DNA of 64,000 bases, taken from Vallitalea sp. (lineage in GTDB: Bacteria; Bacillota; Clostridia; Lachnospirales; Vallitaleaceae). Below are positions 57,387 through 64,000 of this stretch, in pieces (within the stretch, counting starts at the first letter, position 1; each line of letters starts with the position of its first letter). The notes below the pieces were generated by a model that did no database searches, was not told the origin of the DNA, and was given only the letters and a program-made list of their open reading frames with translations. Location of the stretch: the NCBI RefSeq assembly GCF_025211055.1, contig NZ_JAOARO010000057.1, positions 220,540 to 284,539 on the forward strand, written 5' to 3'. The translations under genes were made by a program, and so were the position numbers.

Positions 57387-57417
57387 TTAAAAACCCCCCT
57401 GTATTTAAGAAGGGGTT
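57387..57417 (-). terminator. Intrinsic terminator after 46-aa gene
   Basis: AACCCC / GGGGTT stem with TTTTTAA on the minus strand, 7 bases after the stop at 57424. Confidence 0.75.
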
Positions 57418-57423
57418 AATTAA

Positions 57424-57564
57424 TTATGCTACCTTTAAATATTCAAATTTTAATTTAGCAGCAAGATTTTCTGGTAATGTAGAAATGAATTGATTGATTT
57501 CACTCTTACTATAATTTACTACTAATAAATCAAGTACTTCATTCAATATATCTGTTTCCCTCAT
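57424..57564 (-). CDS. Small 46-aa protein, unknown
   Basis: The frame reads MRETDILNEVLDLLVVNYSK and ends in KFEYLKVA: amphipathic, helical and protein-like, ending just before a good terminator. The ribosome binding site is weak (ATAGAAG). A TTATCTGCCTAATAA string 40 bases upstream resembles the -10 half of the shared promoter element. No family recognised. Confidence 0.5.
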   Translation of the reverse strand: MRETDILNEVLDLLVVNYSKSEINQFISTLPENLAAKLKFEYLKVA

Positions 57565-57795
57565 ACTTCTATATCAACATAAACTTGAAGAACAAAAAAA
57601 AGATTATCCACACATTTATTAGGCAGATAACCGTTTTCGAAGATAGAGTTGATGTAAATATAATTGTAACTTTGTATAATGGAGGTTAACCACATACTAT
57701 GAAATCCACCAACAACATATTCTTTACATATATACTTATAACCATTTAATACATATTTCTTTTATTTGCATTAATTTCAGGTTAATTCTTCACTT
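57565..57795. other. Intergenic region
   Basis: About 230 bases between the methylase gene end and the 46-aa gene. Contains the promoter-like TTATCTG string at about 57604-57611. No clear terminator for the methylase operon was found. Confidence 0.4.
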
Positions 57796-59874
57796 TTAAC
57801 CGTATATGTTATTTTCAATCTCTTCTTCTAATTTAAATAGAGATTTTTCTGTTTTATATTTTTTATACATAGTTCTCTTTATGTTTTTTGCTATATCACT
57901 ATATAAATTATATTCAATTCCATCTTTTTTAGGATATGGTATTAAAATTTTTCTTAATTGTAATTCTTTTATCCTACTATGTGATGATGATGTTCCACTA
58001 GTTAAACTAATAATTTGATTTTTTACTAGATTACTATTCAATAGAAAACTAATTAAAAAAGAAGAATATCCTTCCTTAGGCTTTAATATTGAAAACTCAT
58101 ACGAACATACTAGTTCACTATTATATTCTGGAACTACTGCAATTCTTGGATTTTGTGGATTAATTTTAGAAAACAATATATCTCCTGCACAACATACCTT
58201 TCCTTTTGAAATAGGCTTGAATTGTTCAACTTTTTGAAAATCAATTGTATGATCTCTTCTAACATGCAAAACACTTATATGCCTATATCCTTCTTCCACA
58301 TATTTTTTATCTCTTTTATTATCCATAAATTCTACAATTTCTTCTAGTTCTTTAATCTCAAATTTATCATTTGGTATATTTCTTAATTCATTTAATGTTT
58401 TCAATCTCTTTGAATCATAAAAATTCGGTTTATAAATATTATCTATTATATCACTATTATAAACAATCGTACACGAAGGTGTATTATTAATTATTTTATG
58501 TTTTTTCATATTCTCAATTTTCTTATCGATACTAATATATTTTTGACTTATTATTTTCATTTCATTTTCGCCTTTAGAAAATTTTACAGGAATTCCAACC
58601 CTATCTTTAACTACAAAACCTACATCTTTACATATACCCATAAATATTCCATTTTTTGCAACTCTTTTTTCTAGATAAATTATTGCACTATTAGTTCTTG
58701 TTCCAGCTTGAGCAAATGTTACACTAGGCAGATCTATAATAGCTTTAATATTCACTTTTTTATTTAATTCAATTCTAAATGTCTCATACAATCCCTTTGC
58801 TGATAAAACTGAATCAGGCACTATAATCATTAATTTACCACCGTTTTTTAGAAGTGAAATACTCTTATCTAATATCAACAATTCTGACGTAACAATAGTA
58901 TCATCTTTACATATACCTTTTAATATTGAATAATACTCTTTATTCTTAAGTTTTCCAAAAAGAAATTCTGCTCCAAATGGTGGATTAGATACAATTATAT
59001 CTATTTTATTATAAAAATTATCTATCCAACTTTCCTCTGATATACTATTCCCCTGCTGGAAATTATAGATATCACAATCTAACATCAATGCATTAATTTT
59101 AGAAAGCCTTGTCATTCTATCAACTTTATCTTGTCCATAAATTGAATGTTTTTTGATTTTTTCAATAATCCCCCTCTTTTCTTCTTCACTTAATTTTAAT
59201 CTATTAATATATTCAATTATCAACTTAGACATTTCTATTGGCAATGTCCCTACACCACAAGTAGGATCCAAAATCATAAATTTTTCTTCTAAATTCATAA
59301 TGCTCTTTTTAAAAAAATCATCTTCCATTATATCATTAACTAATATCTTCAAAGCAGGGGTTACTACTTCTGACGGTGTCATATATTGAGCATCTTCTTT
59401 ATTATTTCTAAAATTTTCACGCACAAAATGTCCAAAACATTCATTTATTATATCAAATGTACCTTCTCTTCTCTCCTCTAATAATGCCACAAAATCAAGT
59501 TTACTTAATTCACAAATTAACATTTCAGCAAATTGATTTTCACTATTTTGTATATTCATTTGAGGATTAGCACCAAAAACATTAGTTCCATCTTGATTAA
59601 AAAACATTTCATCCTTTGAAATTACATTAAAAATACTTATTAATGCAATTGCTATTCTACTTTCATCATTATAATTTCGTTTTGCAAAATTTTTCACATA
59701 TTCTATATTAAACTTCTTTTTTTCTTTTAATGCTATATAATAACTTATTACTAATAATTTAACTATTTCATCCAACTTTTTATTTGAATCATCTAATCGT
59801 CCTTTACTATGAAATTCCTCTCTAATATTTGATAATACTTCATAAAACAAATTATAATTTATTTTATTTTCCAT
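57796..59874 (-). CDS. N6-adenine DNA methylase fused to a target-recognition domain
   Basis: A 692-aa type I-like methylase with modification and specificity parts in one chain. A helical N-terminal HsdM-type domain (about 1-165) leads to YMTPSEVV. AdoMet motif I is LDPTCGVGTLP (202-212) and catalytic motif IV NPPF (297-300), predicting N6-adenine methylation. From about 480 to the end is an HsdS-like target-recognition domain (GYRHISVLHVRRD, CCAGDILFSKINPQ, LTSGTSSSHSRIKELQLRKI). It has no nuclease domain of its own. Upstream in the same direction lie HEPN and DUF262 genes. GAAAGGAG precedes the ATG, just after a 48-bp palindrome. Confidence 0.9.
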   Translation of the reverse strand: MENKINYNLFYEVLSNIREEFHSKGRLDDSNKKLDEIVKLLVISYYIALKEKKKFNIEYVKNFAKRNYNDESRIAIALISIFNVISKDEMFFNQDGTNVFGANPQMNIQNSENQFAEMLICELSKLDFVALLEERREGTFDIINECFGHFVRENFRNNKEDAQYMTPSEVVTPALKILVNDIMEDDFFKKSIMNLEEKFMILDPTCGVGTLPIEMSKLIIEYINRLKLSEEEKRGIIEKIKKHSIYGQDKVDRMTRLSKINALMLDCDIYNFQQGNSISEESWIDNFYNKIDIIVSNPPFGAEFLFGKLKNKEYYSILKGICKDDTIVTSELLILDKSISLLKNGGKLMIIVPDSVLSAKGLYETFRIELNKKVNIKAIIDLPSVTFAQAGTRTNSAIIYLEKRVAKNGIFMGICKDVGFVVKDRVGIPVKFSKGENEMKIISQKYISIDKKIENMKKHKIINNTPSCTIVYNSDIIDNIYKPNFYDSKRLKTLNELRNIPNDKFEIKELEEIVEFMDNKRDKKYVEEGYRHISVLHVRRDHTIDFQKVEQFKPISKGKVCCAGDILFSKINPQNPRIAVVPEYNSELVCSYEFSILKPKEGYSSFLISFLLNSNLVKNQIISLTSGTSSSHSRIKELQLRKILIPYPKKDGIEYNLYSDIAKNIKRTMYKKYKTEKSLFKLEEEIENNIYG

Positions 59875-59890
59875 TATTTACTCCTTTCAT

Positions 59891-59938
59891 ATTATAAATA
59901 AAGATATATATTTAATAATATATATCTTTATTTATAAT
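59891..59938. repeat. 48-bp perfect palindrome at methylase start
   Basis: Two perfect 21-bp arms (59891-59911 and 59918-59938) around a 6-base loop, AT-rich with a TAAAGATA / TATCTTTA core. It ends 17 bases before the methylase ATG, right beside the ribosome binding site. As RNA it would form a long hairpin next to that site. Confidence 0.85.
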
Positions 59939-59955
59939 CCACTTTTTACTTTTAA

Positions 59956-59994
59956 TGTGACAATTTTTTCTCTTTATATAAAATGATTGTCACA
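59956..59994. repeat. 9-bp inverted repeat upstream of methylase
   Basis: TGTGACAAT and ATTGTCACA are perfect inverted arms 21 bases apart (59956-59964, 59986-59994). The spacing suits a regulator or a stem with an AT loop. It lies between the HEPN gene and the 48-bp palindrome. Confidence 0.7.
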
Positions 59995-60098
59995 CTGAAA
60001 ATAACTTAATTGACCTAAAATATAAGGTTCAAACAAATTCATTTCAACCCCATATACTACACTCAAAATAAAGTTAAATATTTTATATAGTACTATTA

Positions 60099-60719
60099 TC
60101 AAAGGAAATTGTTCAATTTTTTTATAATTTGTTCCATTATTAAATAATTGCTCAAAATACTTTTACTTGACTCACTCATATTCGAAATATCAATGTTCTT
60201 TAACCATTCAATATTCCTTTCCCTTAATTTTTCTATACTTAATTTTTCTATAATCGCATTATCCTTAAAATTATCTTTTTCAATTTCATGTGATAAAACA
60301 TTTCTCATTTGTATCAATATTTTACAACAATCATAAAACTCATATTCAAGCCTCTTATTATTAAACGATTTAACTTGAAACTCAAAAATTTTAATAATCT
60401 TTTCATTTTTACTTAATTTAATTATATTGTTAAAAGTAAACGAACTAAAAATCGTTTTATGATCATACTTTACATTAGCTTGTTGTAAATGATTATTTTC
60501 AAAATCAATATAGGTGGTATTTCCTTTTAATCCTCCAACATAAAACCATATTTTAGCATAAATTTCCGCGCAATTTTTTTTCTCCACATTTTCAATATAC
60601 TGTTTAAATACTTCTTTCACTCTATTTTCTAATGTATTAAATAGTCTAAGATATCTATATATTATTAATGCATGTATTTCTTCAGATTTAAGCTCATTTT
60701 TATTAATTACTCTGTTCAT
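60099..60719 (-). CDS. HEPN-domain protein, putative nuclease of a defence operon
   Basis: A 206-aa all-helical protein. MRNVLSHEIE contains the HEPN R-x4-H pattern (R139, N140, H144), the usual active site of HEPN ribonucleases. The N-terminal half (HALIIYRYLRLFNTLENRV) also fits a HEPN four-helix bundle. It overlaps the DUF262 gene by 17 bases and precedes the methylase by 225 bases. An inferred role is RNA cleavage triggered by the DUF262 partner. Exact subfamily not recognised; binding without cleavage remains possible. Confidence 0.6.
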   Translation of the reverse strand: MNRVINKNELKSEEIHALIIYRYLRLFNTLENRVKEVFKQYIENVEKKNCAEIYAKIWFYVGGLKGNTTYIDFENNHLQQANVKYDHKTIFSSFTFNNIIKLSKNEKIIKIFEFQVKSFNNKRLEYEFYDCCKILIQMRNVLSHEIEKDNFKDNAIIEKLSIEKLRERNIEWLKNIDISNMSESSKSILSNYLIMEQIIKKLNNFL

Positions 60720-61866
60720 TTAGTATATCACTTATCCTTTTAACTCTTTTATTGACATTACTTGTAGTAGTAGGTGATTTCTCGAGACTTTTAATTATTT
60801 CATCATCACTAATAATTTTATCAAAAAAGTTATAAAAATCCTCTCTTTTTACAGCAAAATAAATACAAACATCTGTTAAATTTTTGATATATTTAACAGG
60901 AACTTTATTTTTTAAGTTAAGCATAAGCTTAATTGTCTGCTCTAAAATTTTATCTAATTCTTCATCTTGTAACCTTTCTGGATTCTGTTGAAGCTCCGCT
61001 AATATAGTATTTATCATCTCTCTTGGTCTAGAATTATATCCATTAATCACCTTGTCATTTATATTCATTCTTAGATAATATGCTATACTTGAAAAAAACC
61101 TACCATAATCTTCATATCTTTTTATATCATTTGGAGTGAAGATTTCTTTATATTTATTCTGTTCTTCTCTAAATCTTTCCTCTTCAAACTTCTCCCCTTC
61201 AACTCTTTGTTCTATAAAATCTTCTATTTTTCTTAAAACTTTACAAGAATATATCGCTTTTCTAATCTCATTTACTTTTAATTTTTCTGATCCTTTATTT
61301 AGTCTTGCAAATATATCATACTTAGTAAATTCTGGCGAGTTAGCCGTTATAACATATACATCTAAAACAGAAGATAAAAACTCCTTAATTTGCTCATTAT
61401 ATTCATTCTTAATAGCACTAAATGTTTTATTACCATATATATCAGCATAGTATTCTAAATGTTTTTCCTTTAAACAAATCTGATTTTCTAAAAAATCTTT
61501 AATTGTATTTAATCTCTGTTTTCCATCTACAACTTCATATTTATTTCCTTTTAACAAGTCCTCTTCTGGTATCTCCACGACATATATAGGTGGTATAACA
61601 ATTCCCATAAACAACGATTCTATAAATGATACTTGTTTATCAATTTTCCATATATTATTTCTTTGATAATGAGGATCCAAAATAAGTTTTTTACTATCTA
61701 TTTTTTGATAGATTTCAATAATAGACCATGTTTGTTTCACTATCTTTGTATCTTCTAATAATTTGCGTTTTTTTTCACTATCATTTGCTTTTTCCGAATC
61801 ATCAACATGTTCATTTTCAGCTAATTGTATATTATTTTCCTCTAACTGCAACCGATCATTTTCCAT
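60703..61866 (-). CDS. DUF262 (ParB/Srx-like) protein
   Basis: A 387-aa protein with an N-terminal DUF262 domain: LDPHYQRNNIWKIDKQVSFIES, then MGIVIPPIYV and the conserved VDGKQRLNTI (113-122), a DGQxR-type motif of the ParB-like fold that binds or hydrolyses nucleotides in GmrS-type and related defence proteins. The C-terminal half is helical, with no recognisable DUF1524/HNH nuclease. An acidic, low-complexity start (1-35) precedes it. It heads the operon, followed by the HEPN protein and the methylase. Confidence 0.85.
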   Translation of the reverse strand: MENDRLQLEENNIQLAENEHVDDSEKANDSEKKRKLLEDTKIVKQTWSIIEIYQKIDSKKLILDPHYQRNNIWKIDKQVSFIESLFMGIVIPPIYVVEIPEEDLLKGNKYEVVDGKQRLNTIKDFLENQICLKEKHLEYYADIYGNKTFSAIKNEYNEQIKEFLSSVLDVYVITANSPEFTKYDIFARLNKGSEKLKVNEIRKAIYSCKVLRKIEDFIEQRVEGEKFEEERFREEQNKYKEIFTPNDIKRYEDYGRFFSSIAYYLRMNINDKVINGYNSRPREMINTILAELQQNPERLQDEELDKILEQTIKLMLNLKNKVPVKYIKNLTDVCIYFAVKREDFYNFFDKIISDDEIIKSLEKSPTTTSNVNKRVKRISDILNEQSN

Positions 61867-62089
61867 ACCCTATACTCCCTTAATCATTATATTTTCTAAG
61901 TATATACTTACTCATTACATATTATTAATCGCATAATTAACTTTCTAATTATTATATCATATATTTACTCATAATTGAAATATCTTTTCATCTTCATGTC
62001 TATCCTTAAAATTACCCTCCTTTTATACACACCATTACAACTTATAAAATTGACAATGCAATGATGTTTCCCCAATATATAAACATAAA
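61867..62089. other. Intergenic region upstream of DUF262 operon
   Basis: AT-rich. Contains the promoter of the DUF262 operon, not clearly located. A minus-strand frame of 74 aa (61965-62189) crosses a hairpin and is not credible as a gene. Confidence 0.35.
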
Positions 62090-62128
62090 AAATCCACGCC
62101 CAACCTATCTCTAGATTGTCGTGGATTT
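62090..62128. terminator. Hairpin, likely bidirectional terminator
   Basis: AAATCCACG / CGTGGATTT, 9-bp perfect stem with a smaller CTAGA stem in the loop, and T runs on the minus side. Confidence 0.6.
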
Positions 62129-62198
62129 CATAGATGGAGGTGAGGCGTACAACTACACAGTCACGAACAATTTGAAGCAATACAGACATTTAGCATAA
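62129..62198. other. Short sequence between two hairpins, possible antisense-RNA or type I toxin-antitoxin remnant
   Basis: Seventy bases lie between two hairpins that share the arm AATCCAC. On the plus strand GGAGGTGA leads to only an 11-codon frame. The layout (two terminators around a short piece with a lone strong ribosome binding site) resembles small type I toxin-antitoxin loci that have lost the toxin. Low confidence. Confidence 0.25.
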
Positions 62199-62230
62199 AA
62201 AAATCCACACAAATAATAATGTGGATTTTT
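62199..62230. terminator. Intrinsic terminator of 107-aa gene
   Basis: AAAAATCCAC / GTGGATTTTT with a 12-base loop and T runs on both strands, 7 bases after the stop at 62237. Confidence 0.85.
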
Positions 62231-62236
62231 CAATGT

Positions 62237-62560
62237 TTATTTACTTGAAATTGCAATATCAAATATTGTTCCAACTATAGTCTTCAAGGTTAATAATTCA
62301 TTTTTATTCATTTTGCACAATTTAATTATCCCTTTTCTTTCAAACTCTTCAATATTATCTATGCCCTTCAATTCTTCAATACCAGCAGAACCAGTACCGT
62401 CAATATTGACATTCCCCTCTTTTTTTGATACAATAAAGCATCTGTTTTCGATTTCTTTCATACACCCGTCCAAATCATACATATGTATATGGTCTGGGTG
62501 TAATTTGATATCGTTAACGATTTTTTTATATTCTTCTTTCATTGCGATTAATGTTTCCAT
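62237..62560 (-). CDS. Small protein under SOS-type promoter, unknown
   Basis: A 107-aa acidic, helical protein with no signal or membrane part. Residues about 15-40 (IVNDIKLHPDHIHMYDLDGCMKEIENR) resemble the end of the HTH protein at 63263-63634 (LKDIQKNPNHESWYNLGEMKKEIDDLEKK), so the two may share a small domain. TGGAGGG precedes the ATG. A consensus promoter with a LexA-like box lies 42 bases upstream and a terminator follows, so it is a single-gene unit probably induced by DNA damage. Confidence 0.7.
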   Translation of the reverse strand: METLIAMKEEYKKIVNDIKLHPDHIHMYDLDGCMKEIENRCFIVSKKEGNVNIDGTGSAGIEELKGIDNIEEFERKGIIKLCKMNKNELLTLKTIVGTIFDIAISSK

Positions 62561-62601
62561 TTTTGTCCCTCCAATGTCATTATCAATTACCTATTACTTA
62601 T

Positions 62602-62630
62602 ATTATAATACGAACCTATGTTCGTGTAAA
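62602..62630 (-). promoter_or_regulatory. Promoter with LexA-type box in the spacer
   Basis: On the minus strand TTTACA, a 17-base spacer, then TATAAT. The spacer contains CGAACATAGGTTCG (62611-62624), matching the Gram-positive LexA/SOS pattern CGAAC-N4-GTTCG. Occupied by LexA the promoter would be off; DNA damage would release it. Confidence 0.75.
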
Positions 62631-62639
62631 GCGTTTTTG

Positions 62640-63003
62640 AGTAAAGATAATACACATTACGAGGAATTAATATATAACATAACCATTACTGGTTCAACCT
62701 CCCACAAATATAGCATAGAACGGTCGGTGTTGCATCAGCCTCGGGCTACTTAACCAGTGCCTGCAGGAGTTGTAGCAACCTCACTTTGTTCTTTTAAATT
62801 TTTTGAGGGGAGATTAACCTATAATTATATTACACCTAATAGGTTAGATATATGCCCTTAGACCACTTTCTGGACGAGATATATGACTGCTCTTAACAGA
62901 TCGCATCCCTTGCCTGGTATTGAATGGAACATATATTTTGTCCGAACTACGTTTTGTAACGAGCAACCATGTCTTGGTACTAACATTATCGCTCACAGCT
63001 GTT
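62640..63003 (-). ncRNA. Candidate structured RNA
   Basis: About 360 bases, richer in G and C than the flanks, lacking a convincing protein frame. On the minus strand an extended -10 (TGGTATAAT, 63018-63010) precedes it. Possible stems include CTAACA/TGTTAG near the 5' end, TAACCTAT/ATAGGTTA, GGTTGC/GCAACACC enclosing AGCC/GGCT, and AACCA/TGGTT near the 3' end. No known RNA family was recognised. Confidence 0.35.
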
Positions 63004-63045
63004 AGGTATATTATACCATAGTTATATGCTAAAAGGTTTCTGACT

Positions 63046-63067
63046 AACGTTCGGCGCACCGAACGTT
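63046..63067. repeat. 22-bp perfect palindrome
   Basis: AACGTTCGG and CCGAACGTT around a 4-base centre (CGCA), 11 bases after the stop of the XRE gene. It has no T run, so it is likelier a protein-binding site than a terminator. It lies just upstream of the candidate structured RNA's promoter. Confidence 0.75.
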
Positions 63068-63077
63068 TTACGCACAA

Positions 63078-63332
63078 TTAACTTATGCCATCTACCAAGT
63101 CATCAATTTTTACTTTTAAAGCCCGTGATATTTTATAGATTGTATCAAAATAAGGTTTACTATCATTATTCTCAATCTGATATAGAGTCGATTTTGATAC
63201 ACCCGATATCTTAGATAATTTATTTAAACTTATATTCTTAGACTCTCTTATTTCTTTAATTTTTAGGACATACCCATAAACTTTTTTTCTAGGTCGTCTA
63301 TCTCCTTTTTCATTTCTCCTAGATTGTACCAA
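63078..63332 (-). CDS. XRE-family helix-turn-helix regulator
   Basis: An 84-aa protein. The Cro/CI-type domain (about 22-82) reads LKIKEIRESKNISLNKLSKISGVSKSTLYQIE. The frame's first codon is a TTG inside the preceding gene, giving an extra basic N-terminus; no good start codon lies nearer the domain. It overlaps the upstream HTH gene by 70 bases. It probably represses the element's own promoters, with the palindrome at 63046-63067 as a possible site. Confidence 0.82.
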   Translation of the reverse strand: MVQSRRNEKGDRRPRKKVYGYVLKIKEIRESKNISLNKLSKISGVSKSTLYQIENNDSKPYFDTIYKISRALKVKIDDLVDGIS

Positions 63333-63634
63333 CTTTCATGATTGGGATTCTTTTGTATATCTTTTAAGGCTCTCATATATTCTATTGTTAATACTCTTAT
63401 CTCTTCTTCTAATCTTTCTTCTTCTGTAAGTTGTTTCTGCTCAATCTGTCCACCCTCAAAAAACTCTTCTATGGACAATTCTAAGGCTTTTCTAACCTTG
63501 TCTTGGTCTAATAGGTTCATTTCTATAATGCCCTGTTCATGTAGCAATATTTTTGTTACAGCCACACTAGATTCTTTACTTAATTCAAATAATGTTAATC
63601 CTACCTCTTGTCTAAACTTTTTAATGTCAACCAT
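63263..63634 (-). CDS. Helix-turn-helix protein with coiled-coil tail
   Basis: A 123-aa protein. Residues about 3-55 look like a divergent XRE-type HTH (FRQEVGLTLFELSKESSVAVTKILLHEQG), followed by an acidic coiled coil (about 65-90) and a C-terminal segment shared with the 107-aa SOS-type protein. It overlaps the next XRE gene. Likely regulatory protein of the same element. Confidence 0.65.
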   Translation of the reverse strand: MVDIKKFRQEVGLTLFELSKESSVAVTKILLHEQGIIEMNLLDQDKVRKALELSIEEFFEGGQIEQKQLTEEERLEEEIRVLTIEYMRALKDIQKNPNHESWYNLGEMKKEIDDLEKKFMGMS

Positions 63635-63930
63635 GCTGTCTCACTCCTGTCAAATTATGTATTTTATTACTTTAATTATATAAAGTTCTACAGCATTTGA
63701 CTAATGGTAATATATGGTATATAATTTTATAGAGGTATTAGAATTTCGGATAAAAAAAGCGATAGTATGCCCTTAGCACTATCGCTTTTTTATGTAAAAA
63801 AATAAAGCCTACCTTGGTAAGCTTATCTTATGTACTAATCTTCACTTTCTATTTTTCTATTATGCTATATACTTCGTAATATTATTAGTAAAAATATATG
63901 CGTATTTTAAAACTCAAAAGGAATGATCTC
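63635..63930. other. Intergenic region with terminator
   Basis: About 300 bases between divergent HTH genes, containing the terminator at 63752-63791 and otherwise AT-rich sequence that must hold two promoters. No gene seen. Confidence 0.5.
63752..63791. terminator. Bidirectional intrinsic terminator
   Basis: AGCGATAGT / ACTATCGC stem flanked by A and T runs on both sides, loop of about 11 bases. There is no gene ending next to it on either strand, so it may end a short unseen transcript. Confidence 0.8.
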
Positions 63931-64000
63931 ATGAGACTAAGAGAAATTAGAATCGAAAAAGGACTTACCAATAAGAAAATATCTGAATTAAGTGGTGTAC
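63931..64000 (+). CDS. XRE-family regulator, N-terminal part, cut by window edge
   Basis: Starts at an ATG with AAAGGAATG upstream and reads MRLREIRIEKGLTNKKISEL to the edge, the first two helices of a Cro/CI-type domain. Divergent from the other HTH genes, as in phage-type control regions. Confidence 0.75.
   Translation, partial: MRLREIRIEKGLTNKKISELSGV

Noticed and set aside
57664..57740. Plus-strand 16-codon frame after GGAGG near 57680
   Set aside because: Distance from site to ATG is too long and the peptide is too short to support.
61965..62189. 74-aa minus-strand frame
   Set aside because: Runs through the hairpin at 62090-62128, no ribosome binding site, and composition unlike neighbours.
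62844..63077. 77-aa minus-strand frame
   Set aside because: Basic, low-plausibility sequence with no ribosome binding site, lying over palindromic and structured sequence; better explained as non-coding.
1..64000. CRISPR arrays, rRNA or tRNA genes
   Set aside because: No regularly spaced repeats and no tRNA- or rRNA-like sequence were seen on reading.

Overview
The window is AT-rich DNA from an anaerobic, amino-acid-fermenting Firmicute of the class Clostridia. This is inferred from strong GGAGG-type ribosome binding sites, intrinsic terminators, YesM/YesN- and LytTR-type two-component systems, an S-layer-homology giant protein, and adjacent histidine- and lysine-fermentation operons. No rRNA or tRNA gene or CRISPR array was recognised. 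Most genes lie on the minus strand.

Layout. (1) About 1-8200: a candidate RiPP (ribosomally made, modified peptide) operon with an ABC exporter, a one-helix accessory protein, an 85-aa Cys/Gly-rich precursor, a CPBP membrane protease, a PqqD-like recognition protein, a B12-binding radical SAM enzyme, a small protein, a radical SAM/SPASM enzyme with a fused recognition domain, and a class III aminotransferase. It runs off the left edge. (2) 8576-18000: a ribose-type ABC sugar importer (rbsA-, rbsC- and rbsB-like) and, upstream, a sensing unit made of a LacI regulator, YesN-type regulator, YesM-type kinase and membrane-anchored binding protein. (3) 18103-27105: a 3000-aa secreted protein with three C-terminal SLH domains. 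(4) 27438-29990: a convergent GHKL kinase / LytTR regulator pair. (5) 30116-36618: hutH-hutU-ftcD-hutI-fchA, histidine to glutamate plus methenyl-tetrahydrofolate, followed by a glycerophosphodiesterase and two very small genes. (6) 38768-49054: a complete lysine-fermentation operon, kal-kce-atoD-atoA-kdd-kamA-kamB-kamC-kamD-kamE, preceded by a lysine riboswitch. (7) 49454-57564: assorted genes including a DUF6512 membrane protein, a GntR regulator, an Nfu protein, a PAP2/haloperoxidase-like enzyme, a PrsA-like foldase, a decayed gene, an AbiGi-like protein and small secreted or membrane proteins. Four genes here share a near-identical promoter element. (8) 57796-61866: a three-gene defence candidate (DUF262, HEPN, and N6-adenine methylase fused to a target-recognition domain). 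(9) 62090-64000: a phage- or element-like tail with an SOS-type promoter, a possible structured RNA, palindromes and three HTH genes.

How they work together. The hut and kam operons channel histidine and lysine into glutamate, acetate, butyrate precursors and ammonia. The lysine riboswitch upstream of a catabolic operon is most simply read as an ON switch, because the 3' strand of P1 also builds a terminator-like hairpin. The strongest candidates for undescribed biology are the two-radical-SAM/aminotransferase RiPP cluster, the DUF262-HEPN-methylase operon with a 48-bp palindrome at its methylase start, the shared promoter element, and several strong ribosome binding sites followed by AUA rather than a standard start codon.
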